In this document: in pieces, positions 10,595 through 23,479 of the stretch
Layout: every line of letters begins with the position of its first letter
Position numbering within the stretch: position 1 is the stretch's first letter
Source of the DNA: Parasponia andersonii
Taxonomy: Eukaryota; Streptophyta; Magnoliopsida; Rosales; Cannabaceae
NCBI GenBank assembly: GCA_002914805.1
Contig: JXTB01000043.1
Coordinates: 382,204 to 446,203, forward strand
Reading direction: 5' to 3'
Length of the DNA stretch: 64,000 nt
Translations under genes and position numbers: made by a program
The notes under the pieces: model-generated
What the model saw: only the letters and a program-made list of their open reading frames with translations
Told to the model about the DNA's origin: nothing
Databases searched by the model: none

Positions 10595-10675
10595 TTTGTG
10601 GTATCAGAGCTAGCGTTGCAGCAAAGTCTGGGCTCCAAAAAGAGAAGAAAAAAACGGGTTTGAAGAGGAAGAACT

Positions 10676-11525
10676 ATGGCCAGCACAAGTGGTTCAAGTA
10701 TAAATGTCCAACAGCCATATGTACCAGTTTTTGATGGAGAAAACTATGATTTCTAGTGTGTGAAGATGAAGACTTTGTTAATAGCAGCTGATTTGTGGGA
10801 TATAGTCGAAGATGGGTATACGGAAGGTAGTCCGAGAATAACTCTGTCAGAAGCTCAACAAAAGAAGTTGAGAGAAGACAAACAGCGGAATGCAAGTGCA
10901 CTCTCACTGCTGCACAAGGCTGTTGCTGACCATATTTTTCCAAGAATCTTGAGGGCAACTAAAACTAAAGATGCTTGGGAAATTTTACAAGAAGAATTCT
11001 TGGGAGATTCAAAGGTAAGAGATATCAAACTTCAAGCTTTGAGAAAAGATTTTGAAAATATGAGAATGAAGGATAATGAAACTATAAAAGATTACTCTTC
11101 TGGATTTACAGAACTTGTTAATCAAATGAAGATATATGGTGAAGATGTTCTTGATAAGAAAATTGTAGATAAGATTTTGATTAGTTTGCCTGAAAAATTT
11201 GACTCAAAAGTTTCTATTATTGAAGAAACGAAAGACACATCAAAGCTGAGTCTCCAAGAATTAATGGGTTCTTTAAAGTCATTTGAGCAAAGAATGTTAC
11301 GACACTCTGAAAAACCAGTAGAGTATGTTTCAATCTAGGCTTAATACTAAACCCAGGAGTAATGAAAGACAGCCACAAAATAATGAACAAAAAGGGGAAA
11401 TGTCATCTAGAGCTGGAAGACAAAGTAGAGGAAGAGGAAGAACTTTAAGAGGCAGAGGTAGAGGCAACTTTGATAGAAGATTTAATGAAGAAGGATTAGG
11501 TCCACGATGTAAGATTTTCAAATGA
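10676..11525 (+). pseudogene. Copia fossil 2, gag part
   Basis: Open stretches with the gag signatures of plant Copia elements (a PVFDGENYD-type start, the helix DAWEILQEEF, and an RG-rich region before a zinc knuckle). Part of the fossil at 10250-14902. Confidence 0.85.
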
Positions 11526-13172
11526 AGTAGTCATACTGAAGATGACTGTTGGTTCAAAGGAAAGCCACAACGTTATAATTGTAAGAAATTTGGGCATAAG
11601 CAAAAGGATTGTAGATTTAAAAATATGCAACAAGCAAGTGTTGCAATAGAAAAAGAAGGTGAAACGAATTTGTTTTATGCTCATCAACGCACTTCTGAAT
11701 CGAATAATGAGGTGTGTCTTGTAAGTGGCAGCTGCTCCAATGATGGTGAAACAAAATGGTTCTTAGATAGTGGTTGCACTAACCATATGACAGCAAACAA
11801 GAATATTTTTCTTGACATGGATAGTGCAGCAACTTCTAAAGTAATCCTTGGAAATGATTCTTTGGTGGATGTAAAAGGCAAAGGAACTATTGGAATTCAA
11901 ACGAAGAAAGGCTCAAGATGCATTAGAGATGTTCTTTATGTTCCTGAGTTGGATCAAAATTTGCTGAGCATTGGGCAACTAGTTGAGAATGGCTACTCAT
12001 TGAATTTTGAAGATAATTGTTGTACCATTTATGACAAGGGAAATGAGAGATTGTTGTTGGCAAAGCTGAAAATAGAGAACCGAAGCTTCCTACTCAATTT
12101 CAAGCATGGCAATGAAGGAGCATTGAAGGCATAAGTCAGTAATGATTCATGGCTATGGCACCGAAGGCTTGGGCATCTCAATTTTCACGGTCTCAAGCTG
12201 CTACATCAGAAAAATATGGTGCAGGGGCTTCCAAGAATTGAAGAAAAAAATGAAGTTTGTGAAGGATGTGCACTTAGGAAGCATCACCGGCAGCCATTCT
12301 CAAAAGGAGTAGCTTAGAGAGCAAAAGTACCACTTGAATTGGTACATACAGATGTTTATGGACCAATTTGAACTCCGTCTCATTCATAAAATAGCCACTT
12401 TATTCTCTTTATTGATGATTTTACAAGAATGACATGGGTTTATTTTATGAGCAAGAATGACATGGGTTTATTTTATGAGGCAATGATCTGAAGTTTTTAC
12501 CATATTCAAAAAGTTCAAAATTTTCGTTGAAAAACAAAGTGGCCATTTTATAAAGATTTTGAGAAGTGACAGAGGCAAGCAGTACACTTCAAGGGAATTC
12601 GATCAGTTTTATGAAGATGAAGGAGTAGAAAGACAACTCACTGTTGGTTATACTCCATAACGAAATGGTGTATCGGAAAGGAAGAATCAAACTGTTATGG
12701 AAATGGCAAAGTCTATGTTGCATGAGAAGAAACTTCCTAAGACTTTCTGGGCTGAAGCTGTTTATACAGCCGTGTATCTAATTAACAGGTTTCCAACTAA
12801 AGCAGTATGGAACCAAACTCCCATAGAAGCTTGGAATGGGAGAAAACCATATGTGAAGCATCTGAAAGTCTTTGGTTGTGTATGCTATGCTCAGATTCCA
12901 AAAGAAACAAGGTACAAGCTTGATGAAACTAGTGAAAAGTGTATCTTTGTTGGTTATAGCTCACAATCAGAAGGCTATAGATTTTATAGTTTGAAGAACT
13001 AGAAAGTCATTATCAGCCGAGATGTTTTGTATGATGAGAGTTCTACATGGAATTGGGAGAAAGATGTTATTGTTCCAATCATTTTACCCCAAGAATCAGC
13101 TGTTGAAGAAGAAGAACATTCAGAAGATTCAACTCCACCAAAGAAGTTATTGGGGTGAAATAGATCTATAAT

Positions 13173-14306
13173 GTGAAATACAATTCTGATGGCTCAGTTC
13201 AAAGAAACAAAGCAAGGCTAGTTGCTAAAGGTTATGCACAACAGTCCAGTGTTGATTTTCATGAAACATTTGTTCCGGTTGCTCGTTTAGACACCATGAG
13301 AATTCTTATTGCTCTTGCTACTCAAAAGTGTTGGTTATTATACCAACTTGATGTCAAATTAGCTTTTCTGAATGGAGAATTAAAAGAAGAGGTGTATGTC
13401 GAACAACCTCAAGGCTATAGAGTTGTGGGAGAAGAAGAAAAAGTCTACAAGCTAAAATAGGCTTTGTATGGACTTAAGCAAGCACCAAGAGCATGGTATA
13501 GCCAGATTGACAGTTATTTCCTTGAAAAAGGATTCAGCAAAAGCAAAAGTGAGCCAACATTATATGTGAAGCAACAAGGTGAGTCTAATATTCTTATTGT
13601 TGCCTTGTATGTTGATGATTTGGTGTTTACTGGAAATAATGAGAAAATGATTGATGATTTCAAAATGGAGATGATGAAAAAGTATAAAATGAGTGATTTG
13701 GGGTTATTGCATCATTTTCTTGGCATGGAGATTCATCAAGATAAAAATGGAGTTTTTATTTGCCAAAAGAAGTATGCTGAAAAAATTTTGAAAAAATTCA
13801 GAATGTTTGGTTGCAAATCAGTAACCACTCCACTTGTTTGTAATGAAAAGTTAATGGAAGAAGATGGTGAAAAGAAGGTTGATGAAACACTATATAGAAG
13901 TTTGGTTGGAAACTTGTTGTATCTTACTGCCACTAGACCAGATATTATGTTTGCTGCGAGTTTGTTGCCGAGGTTCATGAATAGTCCTAGCCAAGTTGAC
14001 TTTGGTATTGGAAAAAGGGTCTTGAGATACATTCAGGGCACAATGAATTATGGAATCAGATTTGAAAAAAATCCTGATGTGAAACTAGTTGGCTTCTATG
14101 AGAGTGACTGGGGAGGATGTGCAGATGATATGAAGAGCACCTCAGGTTATGTTTTTTCTCTTGGCTCAGGAGTGTTTTCTTGGCTAGCAAAGAAGCAACA
14201 ATCAGTTGCTCAGTCCTCAGCTAAAGCAGAGTATATGTCAGCTTCCATAGCAATTTCTCAAGCAATTTGGCTTAGGAGAATCTTAGAAGATATTGGAGAA
14301 AAGTAA
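13173..14306 (+). pseudogene. Copia fossil 2, reverse transcriptase and RNase H part
   Basis: Two long open stretches with ARLVAKGYAQ, YQLDVKLAFLNGELKEEVYV, YGLKQAPRAWY and the active-site YVDDL, then the RNase H motif SSAKAEYMSAS. This is the best-preserved coding part of the element at 10250-14902; it is a retroelement fossil, not a host gene. Confidence 0.92.
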
Positions 14307-14567
14307 CTAGCTCCTACAGAGATGCTATGTGACAACAAATCAGCAATTTCCATGGCAAAGAATCCTTGTTTTCACAGTAGAACCAGACACATTGCAATCA
14401 AGTATCACTTTATAAGAGAAGCCATTGAAGATAAAGAGGTTTAGCTCAACTATTGCAAGTCTGAAGAGCAAGTAGCTGATATCTTGACCAAAGCACTTCC
14501 TACAGCAAAGTTTCAGCAACTCAGGAGAGCACTTGGAGTTCAAGAGTAGTACACTAAAAGGGGAGAA

Positions 14568-14902
14568 TATTAATATATTTTATTATACTGCTGTAACTTA
14601 TTTTTGGTTAAGTTATTTTACTCTAGTTTAGTTTGTGTGTAAATCAATTGTTATGATATAAACAAATGTAAGGCTGAGATTAAAAAGCAATATGTATCAA
14701 GAAAGTTTCTAGTACTTCCTTTTACATTTAAGGATCTGAAAAAATCAGACCTACGGTGAATGAATATCAGCTCCTTTTGGTGAAAAACTCTGCCATATAT
14801 TCCCCTGTTTTTTTCTCAAAAAATTACAGCAGTAATCCATGTTTTTTGAGTATCTTAAAACACCATTTTCGCATTGTTTCTAAGCTGAAATCACAGCCAA
14901 CA
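14568..14902 (+). repeat. 3-prime LTR of Copia fossil 2
   Basis: 335 bp, preceded by the polypurine tract and followed by the GGTTT target duplication. Differences from the 5-prime LTR are mostly transitions plus a few small indels. Confidence 0.95.
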
Positions 14903-16217
14903 GGTTTGAATGTTTTAGAGTCTTTTTTCTAAACATATCATTTTCCAGGGAACTGCTGCTAAGGATGCACGTGTAGTTCCAATTTCTGCACAGTTGAAGT
15001 TTAACATCGATGTTGTCTGTGAGTATATCGTGAAAAAGATCCGCATTCCTGAAAGGAATTTTGTGTCGCCTCCTAATATGTTTATCATTCGGTCATTCGA
15101 TGTCAACAAGCCCGGATTTGAGGTTGATGACATAAAAGGCGGTGTGGCTGGTGGAAGCATCCTCAGGGTATGCCTTTTTCTTCTTGAATTTGACACAAAT
15201 GAATACCTTATTCAAGTGCTACACATGCATGTTCCCAGTAATTTTTTCCTTTTGGATATAGTTTCTGAACCATTCAGGTACTATATGCTAGGATATGCAA
15301 CTTGCATTTATTTATCGATTCACCAGCACAAGCAATATGCATTTTTGTTTGATTGGTCAGTCCCGATAGACTAGTTGAGGGCTTAGGTGTTTGGTTTGCT
15401 CTAGCTCTATATGGCCTTCATTTCGTTGAACGCCATCTACGAGTTTCATGCTTCCTGAATATTGTAGGGAACTCAAGCCTGCTAATTTGAGTTGAGGAGA
15501 TATCTGAGAGGTCATTTTAAAGGAGAAAAAAAGATTTATGTTTGCATGAAGTATTCAACGTTGGAGCATTTTTTTTTATATTAAGTTTCTTTGTAGGGTG
15601 TTCTGAGAGTGAATCAATTCATTGAGGTTCATCACGGAGCTGTTTTTAAAGATAAGAATGGGAACACCAAATGCACACCAATTTATTCCAGAATAGTTTC
15701 ATTGTATGCTGAGCAAAACGAGCTGCAATTCGCGGTGCCAAGCGGGCTCATTGGTGTTGGGACAACCATGGATCCTACACTGACAAGAGCTGATAAATTG
15801 GTGGGACAAGTTCTTGGTGAAGTCGGATCACTCCCTGATGTTTTTGTTGAGCTTGAGGCAGTTACATATCCATGAGTGCTGCATGCAAAATTTGCTCGTG
15901 ATTGATTTAACATGTGTAGCTTTTTAAGCTAGGTTGCTGCTACAAGCCGATCATCAATATTGTTGTTCATGATGAATTTTCATGTCAACTTCTTCCTTCT
16001 GCGAAGGCTAGTGGGTATGAAGACAGAGCTGGGAAAAGCCACAAAGCTGAGCCAGCGCTGTCGCCGTAAAGAATGACACGGTTAAGTTGCAACTCTCATC
16101 CCCAGTTTGCACCAACAAAGGGGAGAAGGTTGCATTCAGTACTGCCGGCTGATTGGCTGGGGACAGATTCAAGCTGGAACCACTCTTGACATCCCACCCT
16201 GCCCCCAATTGAGCTGA

Positions 16218-17627
16218 ACTCTGCTGCATACAAAGACAGAAAAGGGAAAGATAACTTAAGATCAAGGAAGAAACTTGAGAGAAATTTTAGTAACTATTTT
16301 TGTGAGATGGAGAAGAAAACCTTATTTGGATCAGTACTCTGTGTGATGAGGAACATAATATAGTTTAACTAGGATTTATTATGATTATCATTATATTGTT
16401 AAAAAAAATTTTATTTAGGATAATTGTTTAGTTTTACTTATTAGAGTTTTATTTGGTTCTAAATTATCTTTGTTGGTTTCCTAGTTGATTCACGGTTTTT
16501 CTCTTTTAATAAGAGAGAAAAGTTTTTATTGATGAGCAGAAGTTGAATTACAAGTAAATGAAAGGATAAGGTATCCTCAAATACAAGAAAAGACTTAAAA
16601 GCACAATAAAAGAATTGAATAACTAATTCTCTATCTATAAATATAGTCGAATTGTGATAATTGTTTGTTTAACTTGTTATGAAATGTAATCTAAGTGGCT
16701 CAATTCTTCTCTCGTTTTTCCTAAATTCTCTCCTATTTTCTCTTTTGGCTTCTTCGCAATGATAATATTTCCTACCAATGATTATGGAGATTATATTTTG
16801 TGTCCTTTTAAGTTATTTTATATAAGCTCTTTCAGCCTTGTTCTTCTATTGATACAGTTCTTGATCATAACTTATCCGAGAACTATATTTTATTACCCAT
16901 GTTTGAGGAGATCATGTCTCAAACTGTCCACTTAGTTTAACTAATAATTTTTATTTATTACAAATTAAAATATATATATATCTATTATTACTTAATCTCT
17001 ACTAATTTATTAGGGATAATATTAGATTTTCAAGCTACTCCTAATGTAATTCAAATCTAGGACCGAAATCATAAACTGTGAGTGTTCTTATCACTTAAAT
17101 CAACCCATTTTGCCGGCCGCAGTTGTAACTAGCAAACCTCTTATTGGCTACATACCTCTCTCTTATCAATTGAACCGTTGTGCCATGTTTTTCGATTTCT
17201 TAAGCTTCTATATCCCGGACCCAACCTCTCCACAAGCCCCCGAAATCTTAAACCCCGAACCACCACTTCCTGTATATGCTACAATAAATATATATTTTTT
17301 CGAGTGTCGAATATTTTTCTAGTCAAATTCGCCTCTGCTTCAAATATTCAAATGTCTCGTCCTAAATAAAACTTTGGGTTTCATTGAAATTGTCATTGCG
17401 TATTGAAGATTGACAGCACTGATGTTCAAAATTCGAATGATTACTCTTGATCATTTGTTTGTTTTTAAAACTTCTGTTCTCGTACATGTATTTTGCATAT
17501 GTCTGACTATATCAATATTCAATCATTTCAATAATTGCCTATTCGTTTATTATTTGCTGCGTTGAACAATGTTTTTTCTATTTGTTAGACTAATCTTTAC
17601 GATATATATATATATATATATATATAC
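16218..17627. other. Intergenic
   Basis: AT-rich DNA downstream of the eIF2-gamma pseudogene. Short open frames near 17110-17370 show no recognisable domain. An (AT)n run at 17602-17626 borders the next MITE. Confidence 0.5.
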
Positions 17628-17861
17628 GGTTGCTAATCCAATAGATTTTTTTTTTTTTTTACTTATAGGTAGATATTTTTTTTTAATCATTGGATCACCA
17701 TCTAATATAATAGTTATAATGAAGTCCATGAAAAAACGTGCATCATTAATGCTCTTTTTTTTTCTTACTTTTTACAATAAAAAAATATATATGCTAAATT
17801 TTTTTTAACCAAATTGATACCTATATATAGGTTAAAAAAAAATACCTATTGGATTTATGCC
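17628..17861. mobile_element. MITE copy A, TA-flanked, GGTTGCYAATCCAATAGGT family
   Basis: Terminal inverted repeats: GGTTGCTAATCCAATAG at the left, ACCTATTGGATTTATGCC at the right. (TA)n runs lie on both sides. The centre holds a conserved word, ATTGGATCACCATCTAAT, and CATGAAAAAACGTGCATCATTAATG, both shared with copies C and D. No coding capacity. TA-flanked, short, with inverted repeats: Stowaway/Tc1-Mariner-like behaviour is a guess. Confidence 0.75.
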
Positions 17862-17871
17862 TATATATATA

Positions 17872-18160
17872 GTACTAATTTAATGAGTATGTTTTTTATT
17901 TATCTGTAGGTATTATTTTGTCTAATTAAAATTGATTATACACTTCTTTTCATAATAAAAAATAAAAAAAATAAAAAAAAAAAAGAGAAACGTATTAAAT
18001 AATGAATTTTTATGAGAAACGTATTAAATAATGAATTTTTATTTTTATTTTTAATTAATTAAATTATGATCCTTATTAGATAATGATCTAATAACTAAAG
18101 AAAAAACAGAAATACCTATAGATCCATAGGTTAAAAAAAGATTCCTATTAGATTTGCAAC
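17872..18160. mobile_element. MITE copy B, same family as copy A
   Basis: Starts GTACTAATTTAATGAGTATG and ends ATTCCTATTAGATTTGCAAC, with (TA)n on both sides. It is separated from copy A only by a short TATATATA run. It contains an internal repeat of 30 bp (GAGAAACGTATTAAATAATG near 17984 and again near 18014). Confidence 0.65.
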
Positions 18161-19633
18161 ATATATATATATATAACAATCAATATTGATTTTTTTATTG
18201 ATATATAAAGAAAGGAATTTTAAAAGAAAAAAATCTACTGTATTCGCTCTTGAGCTATATGTATGTATATCTATATATATACATATATTATTTGCCGTAA
18301 AAATATTACAATATATTCATCTCTCAATTGTACGAGTTATTATCTATCCATTTTGAAAATTAATTGCATCTCTATTGAGAGAGTTTCTTCTTTTTTGTTC
18401 TTTTTTCTTATTGTGTTTAATGCAAATGGGAAGAAAACGATGAGGGAATTTATTTGGTCACCTCTTTCGATAGTTGGCTTTAGATTAAATGACAACAATG
18501 TACATGGAAATCTATATAGTAGGCATTGGAGTTATCATTTAAGTTGCCTAAGGTGGTGAAGTCGTGGTGGGCGCCTTTCCAAAGAAATTAGGCATCCTCT
18601 TTCCCAAGGTCAGAGATGTTTTTAATCTACACAGTTATCTCTCTCGTGGCCAAAGATATGACTAAAAATCTCCAATTTTTGGAGTCAAGATAAACCAACA
18701 ATAGTGCATGTTCTCCTTGGTAGCATTTTTCATTTATAGTGTCTTCAATTATTGTGAATGCATTTATTTTATTTTCCCTTTTTTATGATATTTTAGTTAG
18801 TCATTGTCTATCATGTAACTAAAGAAACCACCTATGGTTTAACTAAGTTTGTTTTAAGGGTAGATGTTAAACCTATTTTGTCGGAAGAATATTCTCTTCC
18901 AATTAGACTTTCTGTAGTTGTGAAAAGCATTAATTTAATTTTTTTGTAATAACATATTCATTTTTTCGCCTAAAATAAATAGATAAATAAATGTATCAAT
19001 TTTTTTTTTCAAATCTAGTATTTTGAATAAAAAATTTTGTACTTAAAAAAAAAGTTTTTGTTTCTCACACAAACCCTACGACATCTCCTGTTTCAAAAAA
19101 TGGAAAAGTGAAAGCAGAAATTAAAAAAAAAAAAAAAAAAAGAAGAAAGAAAATAACAACAGAAAAAAACAACCCCTCCCCCTCCGTTGCACGCTGCCAC
19201 CACCACCTAATCTTATTCTGATGTCAATTTGTTCGTGCCACCTACTTTCATATCAATTAATGTAAATATGAGCGAGAAAAAACACGAGAGAGAGAGAGAG
19301 AATTCATAGAAGACTAGAGAATTTGAAAAAGCCTGATTGATATTAATATTCATGAAGGAGACTGACAATGAATGTTCAAAACTAGACTATTTATATATAA
19401 AGAAATGATAAATTAGAAAACTAAAAAGAGGAATTTAAAGCCAAGTAAAACTCCTACAGATAAGATTAAACAATTATCCTAAACAATAATAATACTAACT
19501 AATAATTTCCAGTATCTCTAGCCTCATTTGTATTCTTTTCCAGCAATCCCAAAATATTTCTCTTTTTCCTGCTTCGACCTGACATGATGCTCTATTTTCA
19601 CCATGACCTTAAAGAATAAGAAATAAAATGACC
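18161..19633. other. Intergenic
   Basis: No gene recognised. A-rich runs near 19123-19141 and a (GA)n run near 19288-19303. The stretch 19300-19510 has the texture of an LTR edge but I found no partner. Confidence 0.4.
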
Positions 19634-20294
19634 TGATATGTGTCAATTTTGTCTATATTTTATGTCGGTTCTCCGAATAGTTTTGTTGATTTTCTTGATA
19701 TTTTTTGTTGCTTACATTTATTTTTATGTTTTAGATGAATTTTGAGAAAATTGAACAAGAACGAGTCAAAAGAGAGTAAAAGAGCGAAGAAATACACATT
19801 CCAGGAGTTTCAGGGGTCTGAAACCGTAACTTCAGGTTTCTGGAAGAAGAGAAAGAATTAGAAAATTGCATTAGTGCCATGGTGCTAGAGCCCATGCTCT
19901 GTGGCGCCAACCTTCTAGATGGGTAGAATGATTTGGGTAGAAACTCAACTTCGGTGCGCCAATTCTCTTGTGTTGTAGCGTCCAAGAAGCAGAAAGTCGA
20001 CATTTTGAGATCGTTAAACTTAATTGAACTCTAATTTCACCCGAATTTAAGCCCATAAGCCTCTTAGGACAGCTTCTATAGAAATATGAGCCTTTAAGTC
20101 AGATCATAGCAGTATTAGACTCGAATATACTCAAAAAAAACTTAGAGAGATTAGAAGCATTTGGAGACGATGAGAGATTTAGAGCATTTGGAGACGAGGA
20201 GGAGTTCCGTTTTGAAATCACACTAGCCACTATCGATTCAAACTATTTCGGCTTTACGGAAGCGATAACACACAATTAAAATACCTCGTTCGAT

Positions 20295-20818
20295 TATTAG
20301 GAGATCGGCTTTACGGAAGCGATAACACACGATTAAAATACAAGTTGAGAAAATTTAGGTAAAATATAAAAAATAAGGTATACAAACGAATTAACGTGGT
20401 TCACCAATTTAGGCTACGTCTACGGATAAAGTTGTGAAGAATTTCACTATGAAAAGGAGATTATAACTCACTTCTCTCTAAATACAAGGAGAGAACAAAT
20501 GAACCCTTCTCTCTCTCTTAAAATAGGAGAAAAACTCTCTTTAAACAATTTAGGAGAAAACAAATAGGACACTAAGAGAAATTCCTAGGCTTGAATTCTC
20601 TCTTAGAAAGGAATAGGATTTAGAATGGGATGCAAAACAAGTGATGAAGCCCTCTGTATTTATAGAACTTGAACACCATCTTATACTATTGCTATTACAG
20701 CTGCTCTTTTCACTATTTCTATTGCGGCTGCCCTTTTTATTATTCTTATTGCGGCTACCTTTTTTCACTGTTCCTATTACAGCTGGTTGGTGAGCTGCAA
20801 TTATTAATTTGTTCAACA
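20295..20818 (-). repeat. LTR (3-prime, by element orientation) of Copia fossil 3
   Basis: 524 bp ending GTTCAACA. A 36-bp piece of its outer edge (CGGCTTTACGGAAGCGATAA...) is repeated 57 bp upstream at 20249-20284, just outside the proposed boundary. Confidence 0.85.
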
Positions 20819-20903
20819 TTCTCCCATTTGAAAACTTGATTTTAATCATGTCTTCACACTTGATAAATTTCTCTTTTCTTCTCTTGTCAATTTTTCATGT
20901 TGC

Positions 20904-22410
20904 TTATATTTCTGCTAGGCCATATGAGGATCGACACCATTGGAACTTGTCAGTGTTGATTGGTTTGGTTAAAACATCTACTAGGTTCTCCTTTGTGTGG
21001 ATCTTCTTCATGTCCACACTTCCATCTTCTACTACTTCTCGAACAAAGTGATATTGAAAGCCAATGTGCTTTATCCTGGAATGAAAGGCTGGATTCCTTA
21101 CAATATGCAAGGCACTCTGACTGTCACAAAATAAAGGAATCTTTTCTTGTTTGTGCCCGAGCTCCTCCAATAACCTTTGAATCCAAATAGCCTCTTTACA
21201 AGCTTGTGTAGCCGCCATGTATTCTGCTTCTGTTGTAGATAAAACTACAACAGTTTGTTGTTTTGAAACTCATCTTATAGCTCCTTCTGTAAGAGTAAAC
21301 ACATAGCCTATAGTAGATTTTCGTTTGTCAAGATCACCTGCAAAATCTGAATCAACATATCCTCTAATAGTAAATTCTGATCATAACATAATGTAGTATC
21401 TGAGGTTCCTTTGATGTATCTCAGAATTCTCTTCACAGTATTCCAATACTCTCCACCAGGATTCGCCATATATCGACTAACTGCTCCCACTGTTTGTGCA
21501 ATGTCTGGTCTTGTACATATCATAGTGAATATTAGACTTCACACTGCTGATGCATACGGTACTCGAGATATTTCCATCCTCTCTACTTCATTGCTAGGAC
21601 ATATCCCGGAGGATAACTTGAAGTTAATAGGAAGTAGGGTAGAAATCGACTTACAATCTTGCATATTGAAGCGGCGCAAGATTTTCTTCAAATAATTCTT
21701 CTGAGAGAGCCGAATCTTACTGTTACCTCTGTCTCGGTGAATTTGCATCCCTAGAATCTTATTTGCTGGTCCCAAGTCCTTCATATCAAATTCCCTAGCT
21801 AATTGTGCCTTTAATTCTTAGATTCTGCCTTTGTTGGGGCCCGCTACTAACATATCATCCACGTACTACAATAAGATAATGAAGTTATTATCTTCATCAA
21901 ACCTCCTGAAGTATGTGCAGTAGTCTAAACTGAGTCTGTTGTAACCAAGACTTATGATGAAGGAATCAAATCTCTTATACCAACACCTCAGTGCCTGTTT
22001 GAGACCGTATAGAGATTTGTTCAACCTGCAAACCAAGTTCTCCTTGCCTGTTTCAGTAAAAATTTCTGGTTGGAATATATAAATCTCTTCTTCAAGTTCT
22101 TCATAAAGAAAAGCTATTTTCACATCTAACTGCTCTAGATGTAGGTCAAATGTAGCACATATCGCCAGAGCCACTCTAACTATTGTCAGTCGAACTACAG
22201 GTGAAAATATCTCATTGAAGTCAATATCTTCTTTCTGAGCGTATCTTTTACCACTAATCTCGCACGATACTGCTCCACTTGATCATTACTATCACGCTTG
22301 ATCTTGTAGACCCATTTGTTGCTAATAGCTTTCCTTCTTTGTGGTAGCGAAACAAGATCCCATGTTTTATTCTTGTGAAGGGCTTCAATCTCTTCTTGCA
22401 TTGTTATCAT
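20904..22410 (-). pseudogene. Copia fossil 3, reverse transcriptase and RNase H part
   Basis: Separate open stretches hold KWVYKIKRDSNDQVEQYRAR and LEQLDVKIAFLYEELEEEIY (reverse transcriptase), ICTRPDIAQTVGAVSRYMAN, and the RNase H end (ACKEAIWIQRLLEELGH). They belong to the fossil at 20295-27298. Confidence 0.85.
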
Positions 22411-22902
22411 CCATAGGGATATATCCGGGCTTTTAGTAGCCTCATGGAAAGTTGTTGGCTCTCCATCCTCTGTTAGAAGACAGTATGCAATATTACTCTC
22501 AGTGATATAATCTGAGTGCCATGCCGGTATTCTTCTCTTACGAGTTGACCGATGAATTTTAGAAGCCTCTTCCTCGACTGGTTCTTCTATTTCGTACTCT
22601 GGTGCTACTTTAGAAAAATCTGAATCTTCAGTATTCTTTTCTACTTAAACTGTAGTAGTTTCTGGTCTGCTATTGTCTGCCTTCTCTTGCAGTTTATTCT
22701 CTGCAAATATCACATCTCTGCTGATAACAACCTTATGGGCGGTGCGATCCTATAAGCGATATTACTTAACTCAATTAGCATATCCCAAGAGTACACACCT
22801 TCTGGACTTTGAATTCAGTTTTATGATTTCTCGAGTGTTGTACATCACGTACACAGGATATCCAAACATATGTAAACGAGAATAATCAATTGGCTTACCA
22901 GT

Positions 22903-23271
22903 TCACATCTCCATCGATGTCTTCAGATCAATCGATGTTAATGGAGATCGATTGATCACATAACAGGCAGTTTTGACTGCTTTTATCCAAAACGTCTCGG
23001 GTAGACCTGCAGTTTTCAACATTGCTCTTGTTCTTTCCAACAAGGTTCTGTTCATCCGCTCGGCCACTCCATTTTGTTGAGGAGTGTAGGCCACTGTGAA
23101 CTGCCTCTTGATAACTTTTTGTTGATAGAAGTTATCCAATTCATCGCTTGTATATTCTCCTCTATTGTTCGTCATTAAACACTTGATCTTTTCTTCAGAT
23201 TCAAGCTCTATCTGTGTTTTGAATATTTTGAAGATTGAAAACACATATGCCTTCTTCTTGATAGGATACAC
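22903..23271 (-). pseudogene. Copia fossil 3, integrase part
   Basis: A 122-residue open stretch with AYTPQQNGVAERMNRTLLER and TAGLPETFWIKAVKTACYV, the typical plant Copia integrase core. Part of the fossil at 20295-27298; the rest of the integrase runs on to 23479, where a solo LTR interrupts the element. Confidence 0.9.
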
Positions 23272-23479
23272 CTAACATCTCCTAGAGTGATCATCAATAA
23301 AAGATACAAAGTATCTAGCTCCTCCTAGGGACATTGCCGGTGCTTGCCAAACATCAGAGTGAACCAAGTCTAGAACTTTTTTATTTCTAGAACTGGATGT
23401 GCTAAACTTTAATCTATATTACTTGCTTGTGACACAATGCTCACAAAAGAGTAAAGATACCTTTGTGAGACCAGGAAGC

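Larger units (their letters stand above)
10250..14902 (+). mobile_element. Copia LTR retrotransposon fossil 2, with both LTRs
   Basis: LTRs at 10250-10594 and 14568-14902; target duplication GGTTT at 10245-10249 and 14903-14907; Met-tRNA primer-binding site at 10599-10610; polypurine tract AAAAGGGGAGAA at 14556-14567. Parts in order: gag from ATG 10676 to about 11520 with a zinc knuckle near 11510-11610; protease around 11757-11800 (FLDSGCTNHM); pre-integrase and integrase about 12130-13000; reverse transcriptase about 13170-13900; RNase H about 14040-14545. It is full length in layout but broken, with about half a dozen or more breaks. The LTRs differ at about 7 percent by eye; with a rate near 1.3e-8 per site per year that is very roughly 3 million years. 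It lies in an intron of the eIF2-gamma pseudogene in the same direction. Confidence 0.95.
8624..16217 (+). pseudogene. eIF2-gamma (translation initiation factor 2 subunit 3) pseudogene, introns retained
   Basis: Exon-like blocks in correct order: N-terminus 8624-8893; 9031-9081; 9180-9292; 9376-9480; 9983-10211; 14949-15167; 15597-15857; 15984-16217. They match eIF2-gamma from MSRKGLMEQDLSKLDV to the IGWGQIQAGTTLD C-terminus. Most junctions have GT..AG sites, so this is a duplicated, not processed, copy. Disabling changes: the stretch between the N-terminal motif and the G1 loop is lost and replaced by a stop; G1 is RHAAHSKST for GHVAHGKST; G3 (DCPGH) is disrupted by frameshifts at the 9480/9983 junction; G4 is HKVDL for NKVDL; the seventh donor is GC and the last acceptor CAT; a deletion and a frameshift break the last exon. 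The real protein carries initiator Met-tRNA to the ribosome as a GTPase; this copy cannot. A Copia element sits in the intron 10212-14948. Confidence 0.93.

Noticed and set aside
16008-16265. Minus-strand open frame of 85 codons
   Set aside because: It is the antisense shadow of the last eIF2-gamma exon on the plus strand.
5141-20000. One large CACTA element from 5141 to a GTTGTAG-like word near 19970
   Set aside because: The word at 19970 is not a proper CACTA end, and the intervening DNA holds a host pseudogene and unrelated elements.
20249-20294. Alternative left boundary for Copia fossil 3 at the first copy of the 36-bp edge repeat
   Set aside because: Alignment with the other LTR starts better at 20295; the flank CAAAC only weakly matches GCAAC after 27298, so no target duplication supports the alternative.
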